Shown here: positions 1 through 9,095 of the stretch, piece by piece
Numbering within the stretch: the first letter of the stretch is position 1
Layout: each line of letters starts with the position of its first letter
Assembly (NCBI RefSeq): GCF_016907925.1
Contig: NZ_JAFBCZ010000012.1
Location: 1 to 64,000 of the forward strand
Source of the DNA: Herpetosiphon giganteus
GTDB taxonomy: Bacteria; Chloroflexota; Chloroflexia; Chloroflexales; Herpetosiphonaceae
Length of the DNA: 64,000 nt
Reading direction: 5' to 3'
Notes under the pieces: generated by a model
The model's database searches: none
Seen by the model: the letters and a program-made list of their open reading frames with translations, nothing else
Told to the model about the DNA's origin: nothing
Made by a program: the position numbers and the translations under genes

Positions 1-84
1 TGGGCAACGACCGTGACGCGGGGTGGCCGGCTCGGGACGGCCATGCCCTAACATCCATTAATACCCATTTCCCAACCTGTCCGC

Positions 85-125
85 CCTTAAACCCGTGCCA
101 CGGGAGAGGGGTTGGGCTGAGGGCA
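85..125. repeat. partial copy of inverted-end repeat (family B)
   Basis: A fragment containing the CGTGCCACGGGAGAGGGG end followed by GGCTGAGGG. It matches one end of the family-B elements at 3775, 39729, 46650, 51641 and 55236. The part further upstream in the window is unrelated or degraded. Confidence 0.55.
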
Positions 126-195
126 TGACAATACATGAGATTCAATTGCCACTTCTTGCAGCAAAGCAGTGGCGTTTTGGTTTAAGGAGTAGAAG

Positions 196-1785
196 ATGAA
201 CGAGCAATTGTGTCGGGCACGGATTGCCCACAATGCCCAGACTCGTGAGCCAAGCCTCGATCTTTCCCATCTTGACCTCACCCGCCTCCCAGAAACAATT
301 GGCGAATTAACCCATCTTGAAGCATTAGATGTTCGCTATAATTATTGGCGGCAGTTACCATCTGAATTTGCCAACCTGACGAAGTTGCGCAGCTTAGATC
401 TGAGTTTTTTCAACCTCGACACCATTCCAGAATGGCTCGACCAATTAACCAGCCTCGAAGAATTAGCTATTCGGGCAAACCCAACCACGGGTATTCCCGC
501 TGTTCTAACACGATTACCACGGTTGCAAAAATTAAATCTCTATCTTGATGGTTTTGAAGTATTGCCACGCGAATTGCTCAATCTGCCACCGCTGCATATG
601 CTCGATATTGATGGATTAGAAAAATTGACCACATTTCCAGCGTGGTTAAGCGAGTTACCAATTAAACATTTGGTCTATTATCCAAGAGGTATCTCCAATG
701 AGCCTTTGATTGGTACAATGACCTCGCTCGAGGGGCTTGATTTATGGCATAACCACGATGAGTTAACGGCTTTTCCGGAATGGCTCAGGCAGATGCATAA
801 TTTACGCTGGCTCTGTTTTAGTGCCAACGCTGTTGTGCCAACATGGCTCATGGAATTATCCCAACTGACCTATTTGGAAAGTTATAGCGATTTTGGCAAG
901 CTTAGCCAAATCTGGCATGCATGGGAATCACTTGAACAGCTCAAGTGTCGGAATGTGGGTGATACGGCTTTTCCGCCAAACCTCAAAACCTTAGATATCG
1001 GGATTAATCAAGCGACATTCCCTGAATCAATACGGACATTGGACAAGCTTGAAGAACTCCATATCGAGGGTGAAGGCTTTCGCGAGTTGCCTGGCTGGGT
1101 TTTAGAATTACCTCAATTGCACACCTTAGATATTGTCAGTACGCGGATTGATCACATTCTGCCGCCTGCCCAACCCAACCATAGCCTGCGAAAACTCATG
1201 ATGCATAGTCTATTCTGTAGCCACCATCACACCTTAGATGGCATACGCAGCTTGCATAGGCTAGAAAAATTAAGTTTGGGTGGGCATACCTTAGAACAAC
1301 TACCGTCATGGCTGCACGAATTGCAACAGCTGCGCGAGCTTTCGATTGATGATTGCGCGTTGACTGATCTTGACCCAAGTTTGGGCCAACTCCAAGAGCT
1401 TGAAGCGCTTCATGTCTCAGATAACTATATTCCAATAACACGTTTAGAGCATGTATTATCACAGTTTATCCAACTTAAACATCTATCACTCCACTTATCG
1501 GGTAATGACCAATTTCCGAGTAGTATTTGCCAGCTGCATCAACTACGTAGCTTGGAGATTGGAATCTGGGCAACCCATGTAATACCTGCATCGCTTAATC
1601 AATTGAAGAACCTTGAAATTCTATGGATCTCTGCACCAGAGCTTGAGCATCCATTGCCCTTGGAAGCATGGCTTGAGCTACCGAAACTTAAAGAGTTACA
1701 AATAAGGCTCAATGCCCCATATCCTATTGATCCCGAATTATTGCAACGCTTTGTGCAACGGGGTATACACGTTGATCTAGGCTAA
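196..1785 (+). CDS. leucine-rich repeat protein
   Basis: A 529-residue protein built almost wholly of leucine-rich repeats of the LxxLxxLxLxxNxLxxLPxxL type; examples include LTRLPETIGELTHLEALDVR and its repeats to the C-terminus. No signal peptide, membrane segment or enzymatic domain is visible, so a cytoplasmic protein-binding scaffold is likely, but the partner is unknown. The ATG has a good AAGGAG site six bases upstream. It stands alone: a fragment of a dispersed repeat precedes it and a 600-base repeat-filled gap follows. LRR proteins of this length occur widely in multicellular and predatory bacteria; a specific role cannot be read from sequence. Confidence 0.9.
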   Translation: MNEQLCRARIAHNAQTREPSLDLSHLDLTRLPETIGELTHLEALDVRYNYWRQLPSEFANLTKLRSLDLSFFNLDTIPEWLDQLTSLEELAIRANPTTGIPAVLTRLPRLQKLNLYLDGFEVLPRELLNLPPLHMLDIDGLEKLTTFPAWLSELPIKHLVYYPRGISNEPLIGTMTSLEGLDLWHNHDELTAFPEWLRQMHNLRWLCFSANAVVPTWLMELSQLTYLESYSDFGKLSQIWHAWESLEQLKCRNVGDTAFPPNLKTLDIGINQATFPESIRTLDKLEELHIEGEGFRELPGWVLELPQLHTLDIVSTRIDHILPPAQPNHSLRKLMMHSLFCSHHHTLDGIRSLHRLEKLSLGGHTLEQLPSWLHELQQLRELSIDDCALTDLDPSLGQLQELEALHVSDNYIPITRLEHVLSQFIQLKHLSLHLSGNDQFPSSICQLHQLRSLEIGIWATHVIPASLNQLKNLEILWISAPELEHPLPLEAWLELPKLKELQIRLNAPYPIDPELLQRFVQRGIHVDLG

Positions 1786-1880
1786 ATAGCATTGCCTCGC
1801 CCACGAAAACGATTGGAACCGCGAAGGACGCGAAGGTTGGTATTAACAGAAGCACAACAACAATCCAACAAATAAATATT

Positions 1881-1942
1881 AGGGGTGCAGGGGATGAAAA
1901 CCCCTGCGTCTCCCGCCTTGAGGCGGGACGGAAGGGTGGTGA
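1881..1942 (+). repeat. two-hairpin GC-rich element (family A), copy 1
   Basis: First hairpin: AGGGGTGCAGGGG against CCCCTGCG around a GATGAAAA loop. Second hairpin: TCCCGCC TTGA GGCGGGA. It then ends GGAAGGGTGGTGA. The same design recurs at eight other sites in this window, always between genes. Confidence 0.85.
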
Positions 1943-2051
1943 AACGAGGGATGAGCGATCAGGGGGCAGAGGTCAGGAACCACGAAGAGCACGAAGATCG
2001 TCAAGTTTTGGGGTTACAGAATCAACCATAACAGTCCACAAGATAAATATT

Positions 2052-2113
2052 AGGGGTGCAGGGGATGAAAACCCCTGCGTCTCCCGCCTTGAGGCGGGAC
2101 GGAAGGGTGGTGA
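2052..2113 (+). repeat. two-hairpin element (family A), copy 2
   Basis: Identical in layout and nearly identical in sequence to copy 1, 171 bp downstream of it, as part of the tandem array. Confidence 0.85.
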
Positions 2114-2222
2114 AATGAGGGATGAGCGATCAGGGGGCAGAGGTCAGGAACCACGAAGAGCACGAAGATCGTCAAGTTTTGAGATTACAGAATCAACCAC
2201 AACAATCCAACAAATAAATATT

Positions 2223-2284
2223 AGGGGTGCAGGGGATGAAAACCCCTGCGTCTCCCGCCTTGAGGCGGGACGGAAGGGTGGTGA
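2223..2284 (+). repeat. two-hairpin element (family A), copy 3
   Basis: Third tandem copy, again 171 bp on; flanking words are the same as for copy 2 apart from a few substitutions. The array ends just after it. Confidence 0.85.
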
Positions 2285-2385
2285 TCATTTGAAAGCCAGC
2301 AAGCAGCTAAAAATCCTACTATTCGCGATTTAACAATTTTGGCGTATGATAGCCCGTGATCGCTCTGCACAGAAAGGATATAACC

Positions 2386-3726
2386 ATGCAGGTCAATCCA
2401 GGGATTTTCAAAGCCTACGATATTCGCGGGATTTACCCCAGCGAACTGAATGAAGATGTAGCATTTTTGATTGGACGCGCCTTCGCTTCGTTTTTACAAG
2501 CAGAAAAAGTGATTGTTGGCCGTGATATGCGCACCTCAGGCCCATCAATTTTCGATGCAGTTACCCGTGGCTTGATGCACCAAGGCGCTGATGTGATCAA
2601 CATCGGCATGGTCAGCACCGATCAATATTATTTTGCCTGTACCCAATTGGGCTTGCCGGGCATGATGGTGACGGCCTCGCACAACCCCAAACAATACAAC
2701 GGCTTCAAAATGGTCAAAAAAATGCCTCAATTGCTCTCAGGCGATGCAGGCATTCAAGATTTGCGCACATTGGTCGAGAGCGAAGCGTTTAGCGAGCCAA
2801 CCCGCCAAGGCAGCATGAGCGAGCTTGACCTCAGCGAAGAATTTATCGAATCGGTCTTGCAATTGATCGATGTTGCCAGCCTTAAACCGCTCAAAGTGAT
2901 TGCCGACACAGGCAATGGCATGGTCGGGCCAATTCTCAAGCGGGTTTACGAACGCTTGCCAGTCGAATTGATTGGCTTGTATCTTGACCCCGATGGAACC
3001 TTGCCAAACCACGGGCTTGACCCATTGCAGCCAGAAAATCGCGCCGAACTTGAAGCCCGCGTGGTTAGCGAAAACGCCGATGTGGGCTTTGCCTTCGATG
3101 GCGACGGCGACCGCTTCTTTGCGATCGACAATCGCGGCCAATTTATCTCAGGCGATTTTATGACCGCATTGATGGGCCAATATTTCCTTGAAAAACACCC
3201 AGGAGCCAAAATTTTGTATGATGTGCGGGCTTCGTGGGCCGTGCCCGAGTTGATTGGCGCTGCTGGTGGCGTTCCACTGATGGAGCGGGTTGGTCATGCC
3301 TTCATCAAGGCTCGGATGTCCAACGAAGGCGCGATTTTCGCTGGCGAAGTGACTGGCCACTACTATTTTGGCGATTTCAATTACGCTGATTCAGGCGTGA
3401 TTCCATCGTTGATTATTTTGGAAATGCTTTCGAAAAAGGGCAAAACCCTGAGTGAATTGTTGGCTCCGCTTGAATCAACCTACTTCATTTCAGGCGAAAT
3501 TAACACCAAAGTTGCCGATGTGAAGGCTGTGTTGGCGACCTTGGCCGAAAAATACAGCGATGCAGAGCAACACACCATGGATGGCTTGTCGGTCAATTAT
3601 CCCGATTGGCACTTTAATGTGCGTGGCTCCAACACCGAGCCATTGTTGCGGCTCAACCTCGAAGCCCGCAGCAAAGAGTTGATGGAAGCCAAACGCGATG
3701 AAGTTTTAGCCATTATTCAAGGGTAG
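2386..3726 (+). CDS. phosphomannomutase/phosphoglucomutase
   Basis: A 446-residue alpha-D-phosphohexomutase that interconverts hexose 1- and 6-phosphates and supplies sugar nucleotide precursors. All four family motifs are present: the phosphoserine loop TASHNPKQYNG, the metal-binding DGDGDR, the sugar-binding loop GEVTGH, and the phosphate-binding RGSNTEPLLR near the C-terminus. Length fits the bacterial PMM/PGM (AlgC/ManB) group. I chose the ATG with AGAAAGGA seven bases upstream (product starts MQVNPGIFKAYDIRG); an in-frame GTG ten codons earlier lacks a ribosome site. Substrate preference (mannose or glucose phosphate) cannot be decided from sequence. Monocistronic by spacing. Confidence 0.93.
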   Translation: MQVNPGIFKAYDIRGIYPSELNEDVAFLIGRAFASFLQAEKVIVGRDMRTSGPSIFDAVTRGLMHQGADVINIGMVSTDQYYFACTQLGLPGMMVTASHNPKQYNGFKMVKKMPQLLSGDAGIQDLRTLVESEAFSEPTRQGSMSELDLSEEFIESVLQLIDVASLKPLKVIADTGNGMVGPILKRVYERLPVELIGLYLDPDGTLPNHGLDPLQPENRAELEARVVSENADVGFAFDGDGDRFFAIDNRGQFISGDFMTALMGQYFLEKHPGAKILYDVRASWAVPELIGAAGGVPLMERVGHAFIKARMSNEGAIFAGEVTGHYYFGDFNYADSGVIPSLIILEMLSKKGKTLSELLAPLESTYFISGEINTKVADVKAVLATLAEKYSDAEQHTMDGLSVNYPDWHFNVRGSNTEPLLRLNLEARSKELMEAKRDEVLAIIQG

Positions 3727-3774
3727 CGACGAGGGGTCAGGGGCTAGGGATTAGGGTTCAGGTTGCAACCATGT

Positions 3775-3913
3775 TCCCTCACCCCCATCCCCCTCTCTCA
3801 CTGAACGCGGGCGAGGGGGAGCCGACCAGGGTTCTCAATACTTGTTTGTGTTAGAACCAGCGGATTAAAGCCCCTCGCCCGCGCCACGGGAGAGGGGCTG
3901 GGGTGAGGGGATC
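3775..3913. repeat. inverted-end repeat (family B), copy 2
   Basis: The element begins CCCTCACCCC and ends GGGGTGAGGGG, with inner inverted stretches CTCTCTCACTGAACGCGGGCGAGG and CCTCGCCCGCGCCACGGGAGAG. It fills most of the gap before the DUF899 gene. The rest of the gap is low-complexity GGGGTCAGGGGCTAGGGATT-type sequence. Confidence 0.8.
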
Positions 3914-4042
3914 TTAAAACCTAGCTCTCTGTTCTATGCTCTCCTGACCTCTAGTCCCTAGCTCCTTGATTAAATAGATCATTTGTTCGCCTTTCATGCT
4001 ATGATAGCAAGGCAGTTTATTGTAGTGATGAAGGAGCATTCA

Positions 4043-4846
4043 ATGAACGATGGCTTGCAAAACCAGATTCCCCTGAGCGATGCCAATCCCCCAAGTATCC
4101 CCCCAACTGTTGATCGCGCTATATTCCAAGCCCAACTTGATACGATTCGCCTTCGCGAAAAAGCCCATACCCGCGAGGGCGATGCAATTGCTGCTGCGCG
4201 ACGGCGCTTGCCGATGGTCGAGGTCGATGCAACAACTCCGGTAATCGGGCCAAACGGGCCAGTTCGATTAATCGACGCTTTCGAGGGCCGCAGTCAGCTG
4301 TTTGCAGGCTATATGATGTGGTACGACGGTGCGAGTGCTGCCCAGCAATGCGAAGGCTGTAGCATGAATGTTGGCCATGTGCTTGAGCTTGGCTACCTGA
4401 ACTCGCGCGATGTGACCTTTGCCGTGTTTTGCCAAGGCCCGTTTGCCGAGAGCAACCGCTACCGCGAATTTATGGGCTGGCCAATGCCTTGGTATTCTGT
4501 GCCAGAAGCCTCGCTTGATCGGCTGATTGCTGGTCGCCACTTTGGCATTTGGGTGTGCTATTTGCAACATAATGGTCGAGTATTTGAAACCTATTGGACA
4601 ACCGGTCGCGGCTGCGAACAACTTGGCAGCTCGTATGCAATGCTCGATCTGACAATTTATGGCCGCCAAGAAGTTTGGGAAGATTCGCCTGCTGGCTGGC
4701 CACAACGCTTTTTCAACACCCGCTCGGCCCAAATGCGCACCGATGAGCATGGCCACGCGGTCAATCGACCTGCTGGCCGCCCAATTGCCCAATGGTCGCG
4801 CATCGCCGCTGGCCGCTCCGATGATCTTGCTGGCGCTGATAAATGA
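4043..4846 (+). CDS. DUF899 family thioredoxin-like protein
   Basis: A 267-residue protein that I recognise as DUF899 from the segment around residues 65-215, with LFAGYMMWYDGAS, then a CEGCSMN motif, a FAVFCQGPFAE stretch and FMGWPMPWYS. The family has a thioredoxin-like fold and its biochemical role is poorly defined. The Cys pair in CEGC could be redox active (inference). The ATG is preceded by GAAGGAGCATTCA, a clear ribosome site; an upstream in-frame ATG lacks one. Flanked by repeat-rich gaps on both sides, so transcribed alone. A TATGAT -10-like hexamer lies about 40 bases upstream but without a convincing -35. Confidence 0.8.
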   Translation: MNDGLQNQIPLSDANPPSIPPTVDRAIFQAQLDTIRLREKAHTREGDAIAAARRRLPMVEVDATTPVIGPNGPVRLIDAFEGRSQLFAGYMMWYDGASAAQQCEGCSMNVGHVLELGYLNSRDVTFAVFCQGPFAESNRYREFMGWPMPWYSVPEASLDRLIAGRHFGIWVCYLQHNGRVFETYWTTGRGCEQLGSSYAMLDLTIYGRQEVWEDSPAGWPQRFFNTRSAQMRTDEHGHAVNRPAGRPIAQWSRIAAGRSDDLAGADK

Positions 4847-4851
4847 GCGTC

Positions 4852-5000
4852 GAGGGATCAGGGGCTAGGGATCAGGGGTCAGCATTGCGTACAGATGATT
4901 AAGCGATTTGGAAAACAACCTAAAACCTTGGAAATAGACTGATCTGCTGATTTGACTTCCTAGTCCTGACCCCTAGCCCCTACCATCTGATCCCTACTTT
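4852..5000. repeat. mosaic of short intergenic words (family C)
   Basis: The gap contains GGGATCAGGGGCTAGGGATCAGGGGTCAG and the reverse-type CTGACCCCTAGCCCCTA. These are members of a set of recurring words that fill many gaps in this window. No gene seen. Confidence 0.6.
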
Positions 5001-5006
5001 TCATCT

Positions 5007-5035
5007 TTGACATAAGCAATTCTTGGTGCTACCAT
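5007..5035 (+). promoter_or_regulatory. candidate sigma-70-type promoter of xer gene
   Basis: TTGACA, 17 bases, then TACCAT. The hexamer pair sits about 50 bases before the recombinase start codon. Confidence 0.55.
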
Positions 5036-5086
5036 AGGCGCTGCGGGGAATTTTGGAAACGCATATCCCGACGTTGGAGGGTGCTC

Positions 5087-6007
5087 ATGCAGCAGCAGCT
5101 AGAACAGTTTTTAGCCTATTTAACGGTTGAGCGCGGTTTAACCGGTAACACCATTGCCGCCTATCGAACCGACCTTGACCAATTTGTTACCTTTATTGTC
5201 GAACGCAACGTAGGCAGCTGGAGCAGCGTCTCCCGCGATGACCTGTTGGCGTTCTTGCTCTTTCTCAAAGAAAAGCGCTACGCAACCTCCACGATCGCAC
5301 GTCGTACTGCTGCAATTAAATCGTTTTTTGAATACCTGCAAGGCCAACATATTATTGCCACCAATCCAACCGAAAACTTGGATTCGCCCAAGGTTGATCG
5401 TTTCTTGCCCAAAGCGATTACGGTCGCGCAAGTAGACGAACTGCTTGAATTGCCCCTCACGACTAGCGGCCCCGAAGGCCTGCGCGATAAAGCCATGCTC
5501 GAAGTCTTGTATGCCACTGGCATGCGCGTCAGCGAGTTGGTTGCGCTCGATGTTCAAGATGTCGATCTGAATAGCCATCAGATTCGCTGCTTGGGCAAGG
5601 CCAATAAGGAGCGCAGCTTGCCGATTGCTGGCAGCCCAAGCACCGCCTTGGAAGAATATCTTGATATGGCGCGTGGCCAGATTAGCCGCAACGGCGGCGA
5701 CCCAGCCTTGTTTCTCAATCATCGGGGAAAGCGGCTTACCCGCCAAGGCTTTTGGTTAATCTTGAAGGGCTACGCCGAACGCTTAGGCCTGAGCGATTTA
5801 ACTCCCCATACCTTGCGCCACTCGTTTGCAACCCATATGCTCAATCGGGGCCGGGATTTGCGCGAAGTGCAAGAGTTACTTGGCCATGCAAGTATTTCAA
5901 CAACGCAAATTTATACCCAAGTAAGTAACGACCGCAGCGTTAAATACGATCAAGCAGCTCAGCGCCCAAAAATTGCTGATGCCGCCGAAGTTGAGTTTAG
6001 CGCCTAA
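5087..6007 (+). CDS. tyrosine recombinase XerC/XerD
   Basis: A 306-residue site-specific tyrosine recombinase. Residues 1-90 form the SAM-like core-binding domain (EQFLAYLTVERGLTGNT). The C-terminal catalytic domain shows ATGMRVSEL with the first Arg, the HTLRHSFATHML box, LGHASISTTQIYT with the second His, and the Tyr nucleophile in that IYTQV stretch. Length is normal for XerC/XerD, which resolve chromosome dimers at dif. The ATG with GGAGG six bases upstream was chosen over a GTG two codons earlier. No integrase-like neighbours or att-like repeats were found, so a housekeeping role is more likely than a mobile-element role. C versus D cannot be assigned. Confidence 0.9.
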   Translation: MQQQLEQFLAYLTVERGLTGNTIAAYRTDLDQFVTFIVERNVGSWSSVSRDDLLAFLLFLKEKRYATSTIARRTAAIKSFFEYLQGQHIIATNPTENLDSPKVDRFLPKAITVAQVDELLELPLTTSGPEGLRDKAMLEVLYATGMRVSELVALDVQDVDLNSHQIRCLGKANKERSLPIAGSPSTALEEYLDMARGQISRNGGDPALFLNHRGKRLTRQGFWLILKGYAERLGLSDLTPHTLRHSFATHMLNRGRDLREVQELLGHASISTTQIYTQVSNDRSVKYDQAAQRPKIADAAEVEFSA

Positions 6008-6044
6008 GCAAATCAGTCGTTGGGCTGAATAGACTTTTTGGCAG

Positions 6045-6302
6045 CTATGCTAGAGTTAGCTCCAACAACATGATGCCTATTGGCGACGAACCGTAGAAGT
6101 AGGCTGGAATTTCGCTCGCAGCGATGTGGGGATGGTGCAAGCCCACAAGCAGAAACCAGCAGAATGGCGACGGGGAGCCAATTACAATAGATCGCAAAGG
6201 TGCCTTGGTGAAGAACCAAGGAACTGGGGTGGAACCGCGAAGCGTTTTTTCTTCGTCCCCAGGCAGTGCTAGCAATAGCGTTGCCTGGGGATGACCGTTT
6301 TT
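6045..6302 (+). promoter_or_regulatory. T-box riboswitch leader of glyS
   Basis: The T-box sequence GGGGTGGAACCGCG is followed after a short U-rich loop by CGTCCCCAG, giving the antiterminator (CTGGGG pairs CCCCAG). The same CCCCAG also starts the competing terminator, CCCCAGGCA ... TGCCTGGGG followed by a T-run. Stem III (CCTTGG TGAAGAA CCAAGG) lies just upstream. These paired alternatives and the downstream glycyl-tRNA synthetase gene identify a tRNA-Gly-sensing T-box. Uncharged tRNA would stabilise the antiterminator and allow glyS transcription. I did not resolve the specifier codon in stem I, so the upstream limit is approximate. Confidence 0.88.
6257..6302 (+). terminator. T-box terminator hairpin
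   Basis: Stem CCCCAGGCA/TGCCTGGGG (one bulged base) with a loop containing GTGCTAGCAATAGCG, then GATGACCGTTTTT. Its 5' arm is shared with the antiterminator. Confidence 0.8.
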
Positions 6303-6433
6303 AGCAAGGATGAATTATGAAGGATAAAGGATGAAATAGGCTGAAATATCCCAAAATAGCGATCAATCGATCAGTGATTTGGAATATTTTCATCCCTCAT
6401 CCCTCATCCCTCATCCTTTTCATGGAGGTTTTT

Positions 6434-7813
6434 ATGCCAGCAACAACGATGGATGAATTGGTTTCGTTATGCAAGCGGCGGGGCTTTATCTTTCCTGGCT
6501 CGGATATTTATGGCGGGTTGCAAGGAACCTACGATTATGGCCCGTTGGGGGTTGAACTCAAAAACAACCTCAAAGCCGCCTGGTGGCGAGCCATGGTCTA
6601 TGAACGCGACGATGTGGAAGGCCTCGATGCGTCGATTTTGACCCATCGCTTGGTGCTGCGCCACTCTGGCCACGAAGCAACCTTTACCGATCCAATGGTC
6701 GATTGTCGCAATTGTAAAAGCCGTTGGCGCGCCGATCAACTCAAAGATAACAAATGTGAAAAATGTGGCTCAACCGATTTGACCGAGCCACGCCCATTCA
6801 ATTTGATGTTCAAAACCGCTGTCGGGCCAGTTGCCGAAGAAGGCTCGTTTGCCTATTTGCGGCCTGAAACTGCCCAAGGCATCTTTACCAACTTCAAAAA
6901 TGTGGTCGATTCAACTGCACGGCGTTTGCCCTTTGGGATTGCCCAAATTGGCAAGGCATTTCGCAACGAAATCACGCCCCGCAACTTTATCTTCCGCGTG
7001 CGTGAATTCGAGCAAATGGAGCTTGAATTCTTTGTGCAGCCTGGCACCGACGACCAATGGCATAGCCAATGGGTTGAAGCTCGTTTTCAATGGTGGCGTG
7101 ATCAAGGCTTGCTCAGCGAAAATCTGCAAGCCTATCATCAAGCAGGCGATGAATTAGCTCACTATGCCAAAGCCTGCGTCGATATTCTGTATAAATTCCC
7201 GCATGGCTTGGAAGAATTAGAGGGGATTGCCAATCGTACCGACTTTGACCTTGGCTCGCATACCCGTAGCCAAGCAGATTTTGGCTTATCGGCAAACGTC
7301 GATCCCAACGAAGATAGCACCGCCAAGCTGACGATTCCGCACCCAGAAACCCAAAAACCGCTGGTGCCATTCGTCATCGAGCCATCGGCAGGGGTCGATC
7401 GTGGGGTTTTGGCGGTTTTGACCGAAGCCTACACCAAGGAAACGTTGGAAAATGGTTCCGAACGCATTGTGTTGAAGCTCAAGCCTCACTTAGCGCCAAT
7501 CAAGGTTGCAGTGTTGCCATTGGCTCGCAACAAGCCAGAGATCGTCGAAAAAGCCAAAGCTGTTAAAAACTTGTTGATGGCTACCGGCATTGGCCGCATT
7601 TTCTACGAAGATACTGGCAACATCGGCAAGGGCTATCGCCGTCACGACGAAGTTGGCACGCCGTTCTGCATCACCGTCGATTTTGACACCTTGGGCCGTG
7701 GCGATGATGCCAGCTTAACCGACACTGTGACCGTGCGCGACCGCGACACCATGAGCCAAGTGCGGATTCCAATCAACGAACTGGCCGCCTACATTCGCGA
7801 ACGCCTCGTCTAA
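6434..7813 (+). CDS. glyS: glycine--tRNA ligase (single-chain type)
   Basis: A 459-residue class II aminoacyl-tRNA synthetase that charges tRNA-Gly. It is the homodimeric archaeal/eukaryal-like form used by many Gram-positive and Chloroflexota bacteria rather than the alpha2-beta2 form. Seen in the sequence: N-terminal [12 protein letters not shown], a YDYGPLG motif, a four-Cys zinc-knuckle-like insertion (CRNCKS...CEKCGS), RPETAQG (motif 2 region), and the C-terminal anticodon-binding domain ending with [10 protein letters not shown]. Start ATG has GGAGG six bases upstream. Regulated by the upstream T-box; the gene ends at a Rho-independent terminator. Confidence 0.95.
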   Translation: MPATTMDELVSLCKRRGFIFPGSDIYGGLQGTYDYGPLGVELKNNLKAAWWRAMVYERDDVEGLDASILTHRLVLRHSGHEATFTDPMVDCRNCKSRWRADQLKDNKCEKCGSTDLTEPRPFNLMFKTAVGPVAEEGSFAYLRPETAQGIFTNFKNVVDSTARRLPFGIAQIGKAFRNEITPRNFIFRVREFEQMELEFFVQPGTDDQWHSQWVEARFQWWRDQGLLSENLQAYHQAGDELAHYAKACVDILYKFPHGLEELEGIANRTDFDLGSHTRSQADFGLSANVDPNEDSTAKLTIPHPETQKPLVPFVIEPSAGVDRGVLAVLTEAYTKETLENGSERIVLKLKPHLAPIKVAVLPLARNKPEIVEKAKAVKNLLMATGIGRIFYEDTGNIGKGYRRHDEVGTPFCITVDFDTLGRGDDASLTDTVTVRDRDTMSQVRIPINELAAYIRERLV

Positions 7814-7836
7814 GCAGTCATTCAAACTTACTCTTT

Positions 7837-7868
7837 AGCCAAGCTCAGTTCATGGGCTTGGCTTTTTT
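7837..7868 (+). terminator. terminator of glyS
   Basis: AGCCAAGC/GCTTGGCT stem around a ten-base loop, followed directly by six T residues. Confidence 0.85.
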
Positions 7869-7971
7869 AATGGTAGCAAGCTGTAACCTAAAGTTGAATA
7901 AGAGGCTAAACGAAGATGGTACAATAGCGCTAGAACTCATGCCTACAATTCCACACCCTGAGGAGCCACCC

Positions 7972-9066
7972 GTGAAACGTTTTTTTCAGCAATGGCTTCA
8001 TTCGCTTTCGTATTCCGACCCCATTCAATTGCAACAAGCCCAAATTATGCAGGGTATTCTCTTAGGTTCGTTTCTGGCCAGCACTGGCGCTTTAGTTGTG
8101 CCATTTCTTGCTCCAGTCACCACCGCTCAATCAATTGGGATCGCGATTGCCATTGGCGCAGCGATTATGATTTTTCTAGGAGCGTTGTTACTTCTGCGGC
8201 GCAATTATTTTAAGCTGGCACTTTTTGGCAGTGTTTTTGGCTTATCGTTCTTTTTATTAATTATGTTGCTTGGCACGGGCTTGGCCGATAGCGGCGCGAT
8301 TATTTTTGGCTTGGCAGTGCCCATGGCCTTGGCAAGCTTGCTGAGTGGCCGCAAATTGACCTTTGTGATGATTGGCGTTGGTATGGTTGGCTTGATTGTA
8401 ACCGCCCTAGCCGAAGCATTTGTGCCCCAAATCACTGGTTTTGCCAAACCTATGGATAAAAATTATGGCGGGATTATTGGTGGCTATATGGCAGTCGCTT
8501 TGGTGCTGGGGATGGTGTTATCGAGCTATGGCAGCGCCTTATCAACCGCGCTGAGCAGCGCCCGCACCCGTCAAATCGAGCTAGAGTTGCTGCAAGCCAG
8601 CCTTGAAAAAACCGTTGCCGAGCGCACCGCGACGTTGCAAAATACCTTGGCTGAATTAAAGCAACGCGCTACCGAACAATCCCAACTATTGGAAGCCAAC
8701 CAGCAACAAGCGGCGGTTATTCGCGAGTTGGGCGTGCCAATTATTCCGCTTGGTGGGCGACGTTTGGTTGTGCCCTTGGTCGGCCAACTTGATAGCGATC
8801 GTTTGGCCACTATTCGCGAACGGGTGATTACTGCGGTGGTACAGCAACGTGCCCGCCAAGTGCTGCTCGATGTAACCGGTGTGCCCTTGGTTGATGTGTA
8901 TATGGCTGGTGAATTGGCGGCGGTGATTGCCGCTACCAGCTTGGTTGGAGCCGAAACCGCCTTGGTTGGCATCAATCCCGATGTTGCGCAAGGTTTGGTT
9001 GGCTCTGGGATTGATGTGAGTCGGCTGCCTGCGTTTGCCACGTTGGAACAAGCCCTGAATTCATAG
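7972..9066 (+). CDS. membrane STAS-domain regulator
   Basis: A 364-residue protein with about six hydrophobic helices in residues 20-195, a predicted coiled coil (LELLQASLEKTVAERTATLQ and on, to about 250), and a C-terminal STAS domain in which LLDVTGVPLVDVYMAGEL aligns with the anti-sigma-antagonist core. The arrangement recalls RsbR-like co-antagonists with a sensory membrane part (inference). The GTG start was chosen because GAGGAG lies six bases upstream; longer in-frame versions would begin inside the glyS terminator. No partner kinase or sigma factor gene is adjacent; another STAS protein is encoded at 57463. Confidence 0.8.
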   Translation: MKRFFQQWLHSLSYSDPIQLQQAQIMQGILLGSFLASTGALVVPFLAPVTTAQSIGIAIAIGAAIMIFLGALLLLRRNYFKLALFGSVFGLSFFLLIMLLGTGLADSGAIIFGLAVPMALASLLSGRKLTFVMIGVGMVGLIVTALAEAFVPQITGFAKPMDKNYGGIIGGYMAVALVLGMVLSSYGSALSTALSSARTRQIELELLQASLEKTVAERTATLQNTLAELKQRATEQSQLLEANQQQAAVIRELGVPIIPLGGRRLVVPLVGQLDSDRLATIRERVITAVVQQRARQVLLDVTGVPLVDVYMAGELAAVIAATSLVGAETALVGINPDVAQGLVGSGIDVSRLPAFATLEQALNS

Positions 9067-9095
9067 CCTGCAACGTTGTAATTGGGAGATTTTCG

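Larger units (their letters stand above)
1786..2385. repeat. gene-free gap with a 171-bp tandem array
   Basis: This stretch holds about two and a half tandem copies of a 171-bp unit. Each unit combines a GAACCACGAAGAGCACGAAG-type word, a linker ending AATAAATATT, and the two-hairpin element listed separately. Spacing between equivalent bases is exactly 171 in both intervals (1881, 2052, 2223). An open reading frame runs through the last unit, but it is made only of repeat sequence and has no credible start site, so no gene is called. Confidence 0.85.

Noticed and set aside
2115-2333. A 72-codon plus-strand reading frame in the 171-bp tandem array
   Set aside because: It consists of repeat sequence, has no ribosome site and its translation changes with the repeat units.
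5087-6007. Integrase of a mobile element
   Set aside because: The protein is XerC/D-like in length and motifs, and no att repeats, phage genes or adjacent tRNA target were found.
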